A stretch of DNA of 64,000 nt from Xestospongia muta (lineage: Eukaryota > Porifera > Demospongiae > Haplosclerida > Petrosiidae). The number at the start of each line of letters is the position of its first letter. The stretch's first letter is position 1. This document shows, in pieces, positions 1 through 12,559 of this stretch. The notes beneath the pieces are model-generated. The model saw only the letters and a program-made list of their open reading frames with translations, was not told where the DNA came from and searched no databases. Both the position numbers and the translations under genes were made by a program. The stretch spans positions 5,965,229 to 6,029,228 of the forward strand of contig OY848921.1 in NCBI GenBank assembly GCA_963693285.1, read 5' to 3'.

Positions 1-3000
1 GAAGTATTTCTTGTCCAATTTTGTAATATAGTCAATAGTTGTGTTGTTGTGTAATTAGATATAGCAGATAGTCTTGCTCTCATTTGTACTGTATGCTCAC
101 TGTCACATTGTAAAGTGTTATCTGATATATAGTCTGAAGTTATTGAACAATAACAGACTTTATTCAACACTCTAATTATGACTTGAGTAATCTCATTGAG
201 TTTACTTTCAGTTTTATTTAGCTATTATAATAAGAAATTGTATTATAATATTGTCATTGTTATATGACTTACTATCCACTGATTACAGTTATCCAATCCA
301 TTGATATACATAACAATCAGTTTGTTGTCATATACTTTAAAGAAACAACATAAAAATTGTTATCATTAATTAAAATAAACTAACCAGGAATTAGTATATT
401 TTGAGATTCCAAACCATGTCCTTCTTTAGTTTTTGCAGATAGTGACAAACAATATTTTGAGAGTGGATCCAGATTTCCTACTTTAATTGAGATATTAAGG
501 GTGGTAACACTTATTTCATTCCTGTCAACCATGACACATTGATCTATTGATTGTGTCAGATTAAAGGAATATCCTGTCACAATTCCTCTCCCCTCTTCTA
601 GTGTTAGTGGCTTTATTTTCATAACAACTTCAGTTTGAGAAACTCTTTGTGCTAGCTCATTTTTGGGAGCCACTCTGGGAACTATAGAAGATCATAACAT
701 TTTTTAATATACTAGTGACTATAAGTTTGTACCTGTCTCCTGAGTGAAAAATACTTTATATAAAGCTTGTCCTGTACCAGCAGTAGTAACTGCTGAAACA
801 TTAACTTCATATGGAATATAAGGATCTAAATAATGTTATGTATAATTCATAATACGTACAATTCAAGCTTTAACTAACTCAAATTTTGTATTAAGTGATT
901 TAAATTTTCCATAGGTGCAATCGAGACAGAATCATTAAAAGGTCTAACTGTCAAACTCCTAATATTGATGTCATAACGTAAAATAATTCCATTTGTTAGT
1001 AATGGTGGCTCCCATGAAATGTTGACTGATGTATTTGAAACTACTGTGACAGTCAATTGCTTGATAGTATCAAGCTCTAAATGAAGAACAAAGAATGAAA
1101 TGACATGATGTTTAGAGTCTCGGTTCATCCATCTATATTTACAAACATTCATTAATCAACCTGTCTGTTCAGTTGTATTGTAGACATAGTCTGACTGAGG
1201 TCCTTCTCCTCCACCAGTTGTAGCAGAGATACTTACTCCCACTTGTTGATAGGGTGACAGTCCCTCCAGGAGATATGATATGAACTGACTATCTACAGTT
1301 CTAGTAGATATCTCACTACCATTAGTATAGTTGATGTACAGGGTATAGTTAGTAATGATACCATTAGGTATCAACGGAGACTTCCATTGAATTAGAAGAG
1401 AGAATGCATCACTTGCAGTTACTGAAATATTAACTGGAGAGCCACCAGGAACTAAATCAATAGGTCATAGATTAATATGATGTTATTGATGGTTATTGTC
1501 TGTCACTTACCATCTTGTAATGTAGTAAAATTAAAGCATTGACTTTTTCCTGTTCCATTAGTTGTCCATTGAGGTGTGACACAGCAAATATATGAAGTAA
1601 ATGGTTTTAGAAATGTTACAGAGAAATTCAATTCCTGAGTGATGTTTGATGTTATTATAGTGTTGGTATTTGATATATTACACATCACTATGTAACCATC
1701 AAAACTTCCATATTGCATGTATTGAAGTGGTGGATTCCATGTTATAATGCACAATGCACTGGTAAGTTCTATAATAGTCATATTTTGAATATCTCCTGTG
1801 GAAAAGATATATTTATTTTTGTATATGCTACTATATACAATTTATATGGTCATTGTAAAAATATCAATTAAGTGTATTTGTTTAAGAAAAACAATACATA
1901 ATTGATCAAAACTTAAAGTATATACCTAGACAATGAATTCCATCAGCAGCAAGGACACTTGATGTATCACAGGAACAATAGTATGACCCAATAGTGTTAG
2001 TACAATGAAGGTGACATGCATTTTGTAAGCACTCATTAATATCTATATCATTTAAAATGAAGCCAGAAAAGTTATATTACTGAATATAATTACCTAATAG
2101 ACAGTTATTGCCAGCCCATCCACTAACACAAGTACAACTGTTTGGTGCAGTACATTCTTTGTTAGTACCACAAGCAGGACTACAAACAGCTAATAAATGG
2201 AAGTCAAATATTGCAAGTAGACTATTGAGTTTACCAGTTAGGCAATTACTTCCAGTCCATCCAGTCAGACATGTACAATTGTTGGGAGCAATGCATTGTT
2301 TGTTAGTGCCGCAAGGTGAACTGCAAATAGCTGTGTTGTTATAGGATTGTATAATAGGCTTAATTGCATAAGCGATCATACCTGTTAAACAGTCATTGCC
2401 TGTCCATCCTCTGACACATGTACAATTGTTAGGCCCTGTACACTGTTTGTTAGTGCCACATGGTGTAGTACAATTTGCTATGTTGTTATACGTCTGCATA
2501 ATAAGTTCAATTGGATATATAGCCATACCTGTCATGCAGTCACGACCTGTCCATCCATTCACACATGTACAATTGTTAGGACCTGTACACTGTTTGTTAG
2601 TGCCACATGGTGTAGTACAAATTGCTATGTTGTTATAAGTCTGCATAATAAGCTCAATTGGAAATATAGCCATACCTGTCAAACAGTCACGACCTGTCCA
2701 TCCACTGACACATGTACAATTGTTAGGACCTGTACACTGTTTGTTAGTACCACATGGTGTAGTACAATTTGCTATGGTGTTATTAGTCTGCATAATAAAT
2801 TCAATTGTATATGTAGCCATACCTGTCATGCAGTCACGACCTGTCCATCCACTGACACATGTACAATTGTTAGGACCTGTACACTGTTTGTTAGTACCAC
2901 ATGGTGTAGTACAAATTGCTATGTTGTTATAAGTCTGCATAATAAGTTCAATTGGATATATAGCCATACCTGTCGTGCAGTCACGGCCTGTCCATCCATT

Positions 3001-4330
3001 GACACATGTACAATTGTTGGGAGATGAGCATTCCATATTAGTGCCACATGGTGTAGTACAAATTGCTATATTGTTATAAGTCTGCATAATAAGTTCAAAT
3101 GGATATATAGCCATACCTGTCATGCAGTCACGACCTGTCCATCCACTGACACATGTACAATTGTTAGGACCTGTACACTGCTTGTTAGTACCACATGGTG
3201 TAGTACAAATTGCTATGTTGTTATTAGTCTGCATAATAAGTTCAATTGGATATGTAGCCATACCTGTCAAACAGTCACGGCCTGTCCATCCACTGACACA
3301 TGTACAATTGTTGGGAGATGAGCACTCCATATTAGTGCCACATGTGACATTGCAAATTGCTAAATGTAATACAACAATAATGCTGTTTTGTGTACATTAC
3401 AACAAAAATCTTACGTAAACAATTTGGTATGGGACCATAACCTGAACAACATGCTTTTGTCTCTCTGTAAGTCAGATAATATCTTGTCAGAGTATCAGAT
3501 CTATATTGAAATAACAAGAGTACAAGGCCAAGACTTATTATTATAGTACATATTATTATACATAATTTGTTCTTCTTTTTATTGAAATGGTAAAAATAAG
3601 TTAATATTATTAGAAAAGAAATATTTTTGTCTACAAAAAATTGTGATCACAACATTGGCTAAGGATGTGGTTTTCATTGTGTGTTTCACACTTGTAAATA
3701 ATAATATGTATATTGATTTTAAAAATTATGGAATAACAACAGGCTAAATTATAAACAAATTGTGGCCTCAATTTGGTGATTTTAATTAAAACACTGAAAT
3801 TCACATAAATGCAAAGTTTCCAGAAGTCAACGACGGAAACTGTTTTTTCATTTACTGTGGATCTTAGTTTAAGTGTTTTGTCCAGGATGGTATTGACCTT
3901 GGAATGTGGCTTGATTTAATTTGATGTTTTCATGTTACTTATAACGATAGAACAAATAATAATTTTCATTTATACCACTTACGTAAATTGACTGAATGGC
4001 ATATTTTGCATACCAGGTTGCATTATATACAATTATAGCCCCATTGTATGTATGTACTAGTACATAGCTCAATATATGCTAGCATTATATAATAATGATA
4101 ACTTTTATTTCAAATTTCTTACCCATTTCGACATTTCTGTAACGAGTCAGCTAACGAGCAATTAGTACGATAAAAAATAGATGATGTTATGGCAGTTACA
4201 TTTAAAACTTGGTAACAAGATGAAGTAGCTAAACAACTAAAGAATATTATGATAACATTTAGAATTAAAATGAGTCCTACCTATTCATCAGGACTGCAGA
4301 AAGAGACAAGAAAATCAAGAGGTTTGCCAT
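1..4330 (-). CDS. EMI-EGF-FN3 receptor, 5' part; 3' end beyond the left edge
   Basis: Multi-exon gene. The start ATG (4328-4330) opens a signal-peptide exon (4281-4330, MANLLIFLSLSAVLMN) with a GTAGG donor. Two exons (about 4128-4227 and 3413-3506) form an EMI-like domain ending in ACCSGYGPIPNC. Nine EGF exons follow (about 2100-3363), then a calcium-binding EGF (about 1926-2042, starts DINEC), FN3 exons at 1512-1795 and 1160-1453, an FN3 split over 873-1075 and 733-829, a fourth FN3-like exon at 385-681, a short exon near 265-330 (VYDNKLIVMYINGLDNC), and the membrane-proximal domain exon running off the edge. No stop was seen in these exons. EMI plus EGF ectodomains are known from CED-1/Draper/MEGF10 engulfment receptors; FN3 is an addition here. 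The cytoplasmic type cannot be seen. Ligand unknown. Confidence 0.8.
2100..3363 (-). repeat. Array of nine EGF-like exons with stop-free short introns
   Basis: Nine tandem EGF modules, about 32 residues each, with spacing CxxxCxxxxxCxxxxxCxCxxxxxxxxC and a typical start CTTPCGTNKQC. Seven introns are 51 nt copies of one another and one is 45 nt. All begin GT, end AG, are multiples of three and contain no in-frame stop, so a single frame stays open through all nine exons and eight introns (2077-3330 and upstream). Neighbouring receptors have 49-56 nt introns here that break the frame. Repeats 2, 4 and 6 are close copies, which suggests recent unit duplication. Confidence 0.85.
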
Positions 4331-7300
4331 TTTGAACAGAATACTAGTGATATATATATATATAATATATATTATATGTATGTATGCATAGGTTAATTTA
4401 ATTTCTAAAGTTATTATAAAAATAACAATGTAATTAATGCCAATTAGCAATTGCTAATTTGTACTTTTATAGAATATAATTGTTGAATGCCTTTTTGTAC
4501 ATGAGAGACAATTAATTCCACAGGACTCACGTAACAAAGGAAATATTTGCATATCAGTCAAATTAAAGCATGGAGTCAATTGCTTTCTAAATCACATAAT
4601 TACAGGGATTTTTGGTTATCTGAATAATACTTTGCAATGATTCAGATTATTGGAGATATCAAAGATCGCGAGAAATGAGAGTAGAAACATACAAGAGATG
4701 ACAGGATCAAGCATAAGGGAATATAGAGAGTTAAAGATTTTTTGCTATTTAAGTAAAACAACACACTGAGGTTGATGCCATTGTTCAATTGTTAATAATC
4801 TCTATTAAACTCCTAGATTAGCCTCTTGAGTAGCGCTATTTTTTTAGGTGATTCAATATACGCAGGACATTTCATAAGGTTTGATAAATGCATATGCAAT
4901 TAATTAAAAATCTGTGTCTAGTTTGCCAGCAGAAAAAAGACTAAACTTTAATGCATACAATTAACTTAGATTTATACTTCAAACGTTTTTATTATTAGTG
5001 TCCTAATGCTGATAATCATTTATATGGTATATGAACTGTAAAATGTCTGGAATTCATTAACACGGCTGATAAAATTAATTAACTTCAACTAATTTAATGG
5101 AATGTACAAATCTGAGTGTGGACTATCTTAACATGAAACAAACTTATGCAATAGTGGCTACTTTGCTGTGTGTTATCTGGGTGGTATTTTTTATTTTAAG
5201 TTTGTTAGAGGATCAATAAGGTAAACACAATAATGACCTAGAATTTCTATTCTAAAATAAAGAATCTTCAAAGTATATTATTTTAAAATATTCAAGGAAC
5301 TCAACATGTCTTCTAAACCTACACTCAAACATTTATATCTAGATAATAAATAAGGACTTAATAAATATATAAGCTTAAATACACATTCAATAGTTTGCCC
5401 TAACAGGCTTAAAAAACATGAATATGAAAGATCTAGTTTTCAAAATCAGAATCTGAAATAAGAATTCAGGTTTAGTGTTTCCTTGCATGTCTTATACTAT
5501 TATTATTATAATTACTCTATAAGTGTTCTTTAATGTACAGATTTTTGGACATTTGAAATGCCTAAACAAATTTATCTATAATTAGTAACTAATTTCTAAA
5601 GCAGAAATCAAAACTAATTTTATTAGTTGCTGTAAACAAACCAACATGTACCTTGCTTTTCACTCTCTTGTGTCTGAGACGAGTTGCCCAAATTTCTAAC
5701 TTGTCCTGAGCTCTAAATAAGAAAAAACTGTCAATTTGATAAATAATATTTTTGTATTGATGTTGACAGAGCCTTTAATGCAAATATATTATCATAGATT
5801 TTGGTTGAGTTTGTACACAAGAAGTACACACTAACCCTTTCGTCAAACGTCTAAGCTCCCGATCTACGCGAAACTTTAATGTAGGTCATTTAACAGTAGT
5901 CGCCTTTTATACTCCCGAAATGAGGATGTAACGCAAGCCTAGGTGTTACGCTTAATTTTTTAAGTGGTGTAATCATTATAGTGGTGTCATAAATAAATGT
6001 TATATGATTACATAGGAATGCCATTGTCATCTCAACTTACTTGTTTGCACTCTACACCATTATTTTAAGAAAGGTTATGCAATGTTTAAAAAAGCTACTT
6101 CATGCATAGAGAAAACTGTAAAAGGAACAAGGTCAATATATTTGTCAGCTTTTCTAAGAGTATCTTTATATCATAACATGTCAACAGTTGATTATTAACT
6201 TAACATAAATAGAAATAGATAAATTTTTATTTGAGAAATGTTAATGTAATAAAAATAATTAAGAGAGAGTTAAATCAGTTATTTAGAATTATTACTGGAC
6301 AACGAAAAGACACCATAATGTTTACAAAAAGAACTTGCATTGAAGATGTTGACACTTATACCTCTTTTGTTTTTGGTAGCAAATGACTATTGACATTATT
6401 TACAATTATGTAATTGTGATGAAGCAGAAAAGTATCAATATATATAATAATACAGTATTTAATCACACTTTTTATAATACTCATAACTTTACCAAATATA
6501 TACATTTATAACAATTTTTGCTATTAAAATAGTGTATATGTATATACTGATGTCATGTGATATTGCTCTTAATACATTACCTCACTCTGTGTAAAGGATT
6601 TGTATCAAAAAGGTTATAGTGCTACACGCAAAGTGATCATGTTGGCAGAATAATATATAGTCACAAAAGACTGTTTTATTGTAAAAAAATTTACTTTATA
6701 TTTTACACTTGTTCAGAGATTTAAACACAAATTAATAAAGATGTGCTAAATAAAGACATTAACACAATTTAACATATTTCACCAACAACCCTAAAAGTAT
6801 TATTAGTACTATTAACAAAATAGCAAAAATAAATTTATAATTATTATTTATTAACAAAATCACAACAATGTAATTTTTAATTATCAGCTGTTAACAAAAT
6901 ACTCAAAAATTGCACCTACCAAAAAATAGCTATCTCTAAATAAGTCTGCACAAAAGTAATACTAAAATAACATCATATATTTATATATCTAATAAATAAA
7001 TAGTCCATCACACTCTATAATGTTAGTACCTGTCCTTCTACAATTATTATACTTGCAATCAAAATGAGACATAAGAGGTACACATTATAGTATATAGACA
7101 CTCTTGTAATGATAACTTCTATAGTCACATATTACTGTAAAGTAGTACACTTACTATCCAGTACTGTAATTATGACTTGAGTCATCTTAGTGGAATAATG
7201 TAGCATTACTTACAATTCATAATTTATCCATGAGTATGCAGTTATATAATCTGTTTATACTAAATAATTGTTTTAGTTAATGTCTTATTTATAATTTGTG

Positions 7301-7614
7301 GTATGTTATGTTAAATATGCTATTAAATTGTATGTTTTCTTGAATATATGGCGTATTTTATAGGTAAAATCTAAAGAAAAAATAATTTTTTGACTTGCTT
7401 TTATATTTTGCTTGCAGTCAATGGTGTACTAAGTGTGAGAAAATCATTCATAGTTGTTTCTGGAAGTCTTTAAATCATATCACTTCATAACTGATCATGA
7501 CCATATACTGCAGCTCCAAAATCATTACTGTTTTTAACATATCTAGGAGGAATTTTACAGCGTCCTCAACAAATCAGTTATGTTCATGCCTTCTGAAATA
7601 TATGAGAACTATTC
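4331..7614. other. Upstream/intergenic region of the first receptor
   Basis: AT-rich sequence between the start at 4330 and the next remnants. No convincing gene. One possible orphan minus-strand exon lies at 5652-5712 (TTATTTAG acceptor, G|GTACAT donor, open frame rich in Ser and Gln), but it has no visible partner exon. A scrap resembling the start of the receptor membrane-proximal exon (GACTTGAGT context) is near 7170-7195. A small GC-richer patch at about 5835-5950 is unexplained. Confidence 0.4.
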
Positions 7615-7705
7615 ACTCTCGCAAGCCAGACCCAACCCTTATTATTCGAACGGAAAATCGCCCGTTCAATTAGGGGTTGGGTGTGTCTACGAGACTAGCA
7701 ACCAT
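7615..7705. mobile_element. Foldback element (MITE-like), imperfect palindrome
   Basis: Arms near 7628-7652 (ACCCAACCC ... CGAACGG) and 7661-7682 (CCGTTCAAT ... GGGTTGGGT) are reverse complements with a short spacer. Flanks continue the symmetry weakly (TCTCGCAAGCC against a TACGAGACTAGC flank). It is much more GC-rich than its surroundings. Such compact palindromes are typical of miniature inverted-repeat elements. No coding capacity. Confidence 0.55.
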
Positions 7706-8454
7706 GAAATACTAACGTTTATATTGCTATTGATAGTGATGACTGCACATATGTAATCATAGGTAATTACATTAAGGTAGTTAAAATAACTGATTGGAAT
7801 AGAGAGATGAAATTGGTGACAACATGGATCTCATACAGCCAACTTTGCATATAAGTAAGTTATGTCCATAACTTTAATTATTTCTAAATCAATAGGCAAA
7901 ATTGGACTATTACTAAATATTTTCAGCTCTTCTAATACTTTGATTGTTATGGCTGCACTTATCTTGCCAAAGACAACTATAAGCTATTATAACATGTACT
8001 TCAAATTCATCTTCATTACATAAATTGCATGAAAGAAGAAAGGTAGTTCAATAGGAGATTATAACTATGGTGTTTGTAGATATAGCAAATGACAAATATA
8101 GGATATATATGGAGTAGCTGTAATTAGTTGACGATATATCAGTTTTGGTATCATAGTGATTTTTTTTCTATGTATAATATGAAGTGATGATAGATAGAGC
8201 TGGAAGGACAGCAACATTATAAACAGAAATTAAAGAACTGAAGAAGGGAAGAATATGGATAATCATGTAAAGGAGCACTTACATTACTACAAAAGAAGAT
8301 GATAAACATTGTCCAATGATATCCCTTTTAAAATAATGACTTCAATTATATCAAAGATAAGCGTTAGCCAGAGTTTCAAGATGTCTGAGGTAAACAACTT
8401 AATTTCTTAGATTCTGACTACATAATAAATAATAATAGATAATGGCTCCATGTA

Positions 8455-8925
8455 CTATAAATGTTTGGTGCATTACCATCTTTGTTAATGGCACAAACAG
8501 TCTGTAGCTAATTCAATATACATATACATAAACAATCACTAACAATCCTTCTATTCACAAATGTTCAGGTGTTTGTAGTTGTGTATTCCTTATTTGTGTC
8601 ACATTACTATGTTCAGATAAAACATACAGTACATATATAATAGATCAAGAAATATAATATTATTTATATGTGTTAAACAGTCATTACATATATATATCCA
8701 TTAACTGACACACGTGCAAGTGTTATGTGTTGAATACTTTTCATTAGTACCACATGGTGACTTAAATTAACTATAAGAAATAATTTTTAATTTGTTTTAT
8801 CAATTGTTAAACCATACTTGTAAAACAGTCATTGTCTCTGCATATACTCTACTTATGTACAAGTATTGTTAAGTGAGTACTCCATGTTAGTGCCACATTG
8901 AAGATTGAAAATTGCTAAATTTTGA
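8455..8925 (-). pseudogene. Decayed EGF exons of a receptor
   Basis: Three recognisable but broken EGF exons. Around 8460-8520 a CGTNK-like start survives weakly. Around 8660-8765 SPCGTNEK and NTCTCVS survive but are followed by stops. Around 8815-8925 LQCGTNME and NTCT survive with a stop inside. Spacing and orientation match the EGF arrays elsewhere in the cluster. No open gene remains. Confidence 0.65.
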
Positions 8926-9584
8926 TACCAAAATATTTTGTGCATAACTATTATCATTATAATATAAAGTCTGTACAAATATTAATATCAGCAGTGGCAC
9001 TATTAAATTAAAATGATGGCAAAACTCCACATGTTACCATAATTAAATAGTAACATTCTCCACAACAACTTTACCAGTATAATTTATATCATCATAACAA
9101 CATAGTCAATTACAACAATCCTCATTTAAAAGTCAAAATAAATCAGACGCTGTCTAAATGATAATTCCAATGACTTTTACTCACTTAATTATATAATAAA
9201 GATTATTTAACAGCCACTAATAGTTTCAGCAACACTACTAGTGTCAATAACTGCATGTCAAACTTGGACTGGATTCATTTGTTATAGTCCATATTTTATA
9301 TATCAGACACATCAGTAGGTCCTTATATCTCTTAGTAATAGTTACAAAATTTTCAAAATATACTAAATATTTCTTAAAATAACTAGTTAATATTAGTCTA
9401 GATTATTATTAAGAGAAACTGCCTACTGTGAAATTCATATATTCAGCTAGTGGTTTCATTATGTCTTCTACAGACTGAACTAAATCAGTAATTATAATAA
9501 TTATAATTATAACGCTGAAATTAATATCTAATTTAATTATGAGTCTGCTTCTACTATCCAGTAATTAAACCACACTCAAAGGAT

Positions 9585-11420
9585 CTAGACCAGGATAACG
9601 AATTTTACCAAGACTGAACACCTCCCAACATAACACACCATATGATCACTGTACAATTGGATAATAGTTAATAAAAATGAAGTCTACTGATCACATCTGT
9701 CTTCTCTGAGACCATCCATCATGAAGGTTTTCTAATGTTATCCACTTAACTAATAATTTGACAGCAGTTTTTTCAGATTCAGTATTACTCCATTGTCTGT
9801 AATAGTTATGCATATAAACATCTTTTGAGAGTCCAAAGTCACCAACTTTAATAATACCATTATCATCAATCCTAAATGACAGAGTGAATTGAAGAGAGTG
9901 AGACACAACTTACATGCAGTTTCTAGCAGCAAGATCTCTGTGTACAAATCTTTTTTTTAGTTAGATATGACATTCCCATAGCAACTTGTAAACACATGGA
10001 AAGAAGCTGCTTCTTGCATTGAATACAATATCATCATTATTTGTTTCAGTTATTGATAAATTTTGTCTCTCCTTTTTGAGATAAGACAACAGACTACCTC
10101 TAGTCATAAATGGCATTACAATACAAGATGCCTGGCCAAGATCAAGACAGACTCCAGAGAGAGAAAGTATATTTGGATGATCAAAAGAGGATATCTTCAC
10201 ACTCTCTTTCTTAATAGAATTGACATCTTAATTTGTGTAAAGACCTTAATATTCCATTACTTGAGGAATTTGAAATAAATTTATAGTTAATGATAGTACT
10301 GACCTTTGAGTGTTTTAACAGCAAATGGAATGACATTAATGATATCACTATCAGGAGTTAGCAGTGCTCGATAAATCTCAAATTCACCTTCAAATTATTT
10401 TAATAGTGTAAATTAATTACAACTATTAACAATACCTTGACCATGCAATAGTCACTTGTAATTGCAATAATGATCCTGAAATAATTCTATATTCAAATTG
10501 TGTGGGATTTAGCATGTCAGTGATATATATATTGCTGTCACTGTATACTGTATAATTTTGCTTGTTGTAGTGACCATTGTTAATTGATTGGTATTTAGGG
10601 AAAATTTATCCAATGTTATCTCCAATTTATTTCTACAAAATAACAAAGTTATATTGCAGGCACAACAATAATCACTATATAGTAAATTATATAAAAAATT
10701 GTGTGCATTAAAATTAACTATCTTTATTACCTAGCTTGTATTCTATTTCTTCTTTTGACACAAAATATTATAATAACCACTGATGAAATAGACAGGAGTA
10801 GTATGACAATTACTACTGCAATGATTATAATCAACCTCAAGTAAGTTGTCAAGCTAACCAAATTTAAGGTGAAACATCATATGTATGTACATGATTTAGC
10901 ATGACAGTGATATCTTTATTGCTGTCACTCTGTAGTGTATAATTGTGTACTTTGTAATTATTTGTTACTGCAGTAACTAATGTCGACTTATTGTTATTGA
11001 GGGAATATTAATTTTTAACACAATATGTCATCTTCAATTTGTAGCTACAAAATAACAAATTATAATACTTGTAATAACAATAATCCCTATATAGTAAACT
11101 ACATTAAAACTTGTGTACATTAAAACTCACAATATTCATTACCTGGCTTGGATTCTATTTTTTCTTTTTAAACAAACTATTATAATAACCACTGATGATA
11201 TAGACAGGAATAGTATGACAATTACTACTGCAATGATTATTATCAAATAAGTTGTCAAGCTAATTGAGGGCTTTGATGATGTAGGTGAGGATGATGGAAC
11301 ATGGGGTGCAGTTGAACTTGTTAAACAGTCATTGCCTGTCCATCCACTGACACATGTACAAGTGTTAGGAGCTGTGCATTGTTTGCTTGTATCACATGGT
11401 GAACTGCAAATTGCAATTCA
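9585..11420 (-). pseudogene. Broken EGF-transmembrane receptor tyrosine kinase
   Basis: Reading leftward: an EGF exon (about 11320-11418, [17 protein letters not shown]), a short Ser/Pro/Thr stalk, a transmembrane helix (about 11160-11290), a juxtamembrane exon, then a kinase domain. Kinase pieces include an ATP-lysine segment FAVKTLK (about 10300-10325), SFDHPNILSLSGVCLD (about 10140-10190), the catalytic loop HRDLAARNCM (about 9914-9945), the activation segment KVGDFGLSKDVYMHNYY (about 9800-9860), and CWEVFSLGKIRYPG (about 9595-9640). It is broken by a one-base loss near 10010, an eight-A run (9951-9958) that shifts frame just before the catalytic loop, a frameshift after the LENLHDG segment, and a stop soon after YPG. 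The active-site HRD and DFG are intact, so decay is probably recent. The family matches the sponge receptor tyrosine kinase expansion; no orthologue can be named. Confidence 0.8.
10440..11295 (-). repeat. Tandem duplication of the transmembrane-juxtamembrane block
   Basis: The segment at about 10440-10870 (transmembrane helix with VVIVILLLSISSVVIII, then a juxtamembrane exon with QNYTVYSDS and MLNPTQFEYRII) is repeated in degraded form at about 10890-11295. The right copy carries the EGF and stalk; the left copy leads into the kinase exons. The right copy's juxtamembrane exon has several stops, whereas the left copy is readable apart from its start. Confidence 0.7.
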
Positions 11421-11489
11421 ATGAGATTATCTGATTTTTGATATAGTCGGTATTCTAGTGATACATAACAATGGTTATTGTATACAAAA

Positions 11490-12170
11490 CATTGATTTCT
11501 AGTGTAATGCTGTTAGACATAGAGCAATAATACTTAAAGGAAACAAGTTTCAGTTATAGATATATAATCATTTATCATCATCTACAATGTATCCTTTGCT
11601 TGGGGTTTGCAGGTCTGGAATGACTCCACTACATGTTGAGCACTACCATGCTGTATCTTTACCCTCACCTTCAAGTCCTCTATAGTAAAAAAAGACCATT
11701 AATATCTATGTAGTTTATATAGTAATAGTATACATCTAACCTTGTTTCATCTTGGGATTTTTTTTTATCTAACACAACTAATATTATCATGCAACAAAGA
11801 CAAATAAAGAAAAAATGAGAAGCTACCAGCAGATCCAATTGCACTAAATCGAATCAATCATTTTGTTTTTGTCTGAGTTGGAATAGTGCTAGTAAGTATT
11901 GGGATTGTATCATTTGACAGGAAATAAATGATGTTACTATCAGTTAAAATATCTGTCCATCAAATATTATTTCTGAAAGATCTGTTATCCAATTTTGTAA
12001 TATAGTCAGTAGTTGTGATGTCGTTAAATTAGATATAGCAGATAATCTCGCTCTCATTTGTATTGTATGTTCTCTGTCACATTGTAAAGTGTTATCTGAT
12101 AAAATAGTCTGAAATTATTGAAATATAACTGACTTTATTTAACATTCAACATGCTAATTATATATACCAC
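11490..12170 (-). pseudogene. 3' fragment of a receptor (membrane-proximal and transmembrane exon)
   Basis: Positions about 11860-12150 match the membrane-proximal/transmembrane exon of the intact neighbour (13757-14234), including the segment encoding RARLSAISN, but with deletions and shifted frames. The stretch 11490-11700 matches 22970-23195 beside another fragment, so both come from one duplicated 3' block. No FN3 or EGF exon is attached. Confidence 0.65.
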
Positions 12171-12559
12171 AACGCATTTTACATTAAATCCATAAATAAT
12201 TTTTTTCCACAGTTCTCATCTAAGGTTTTCTGATTTTATGCTAAGTGAAAGCAAACTATCGCCAGAGTCTGTATCAAAATATAGGAATAAACAAACCACA
12301 TCATTGCTGAGGACATATATCAGCATATTAATTATTTGAAAAGAATAAAAACAATATTAGACAAAGTTATACTGAAGTATGTTACTACTACTACTTTACT
12401 CTCAATGCAAACACTACATTAAAACAAAAAATGAGAGTCCAGCCTTATTGTCTTTATGCTATTATAATTATTATTCATATAATTTGCAGCTTTACTTTCA
12501 CAATTCCTACAATAATAAATAAATAAAATATATATAATAAAAGGTGAAATTTTATTTAG

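Noticed and set aside
2108..3418. Plus-strand open frames across the EGF array (repeats of HVQLLGPVHCLLVPHG)
   Set aside because: Antisense shadows of the minus-strand EGF exons; their periodicity follows the exon repeat.
9585..10400. Functional tyrosine kinase
   Set aside because: At least three frameshifts and a stop within the catalytic domain; kept as a pseudogene unless reads disprove the indels.
11570..11700. Possible coding exon shared with 23075-23195
   Set aside because: Open frames are interrupted and differ between the copies; best explained as duplicated noncoding flank of the receptor fragments.
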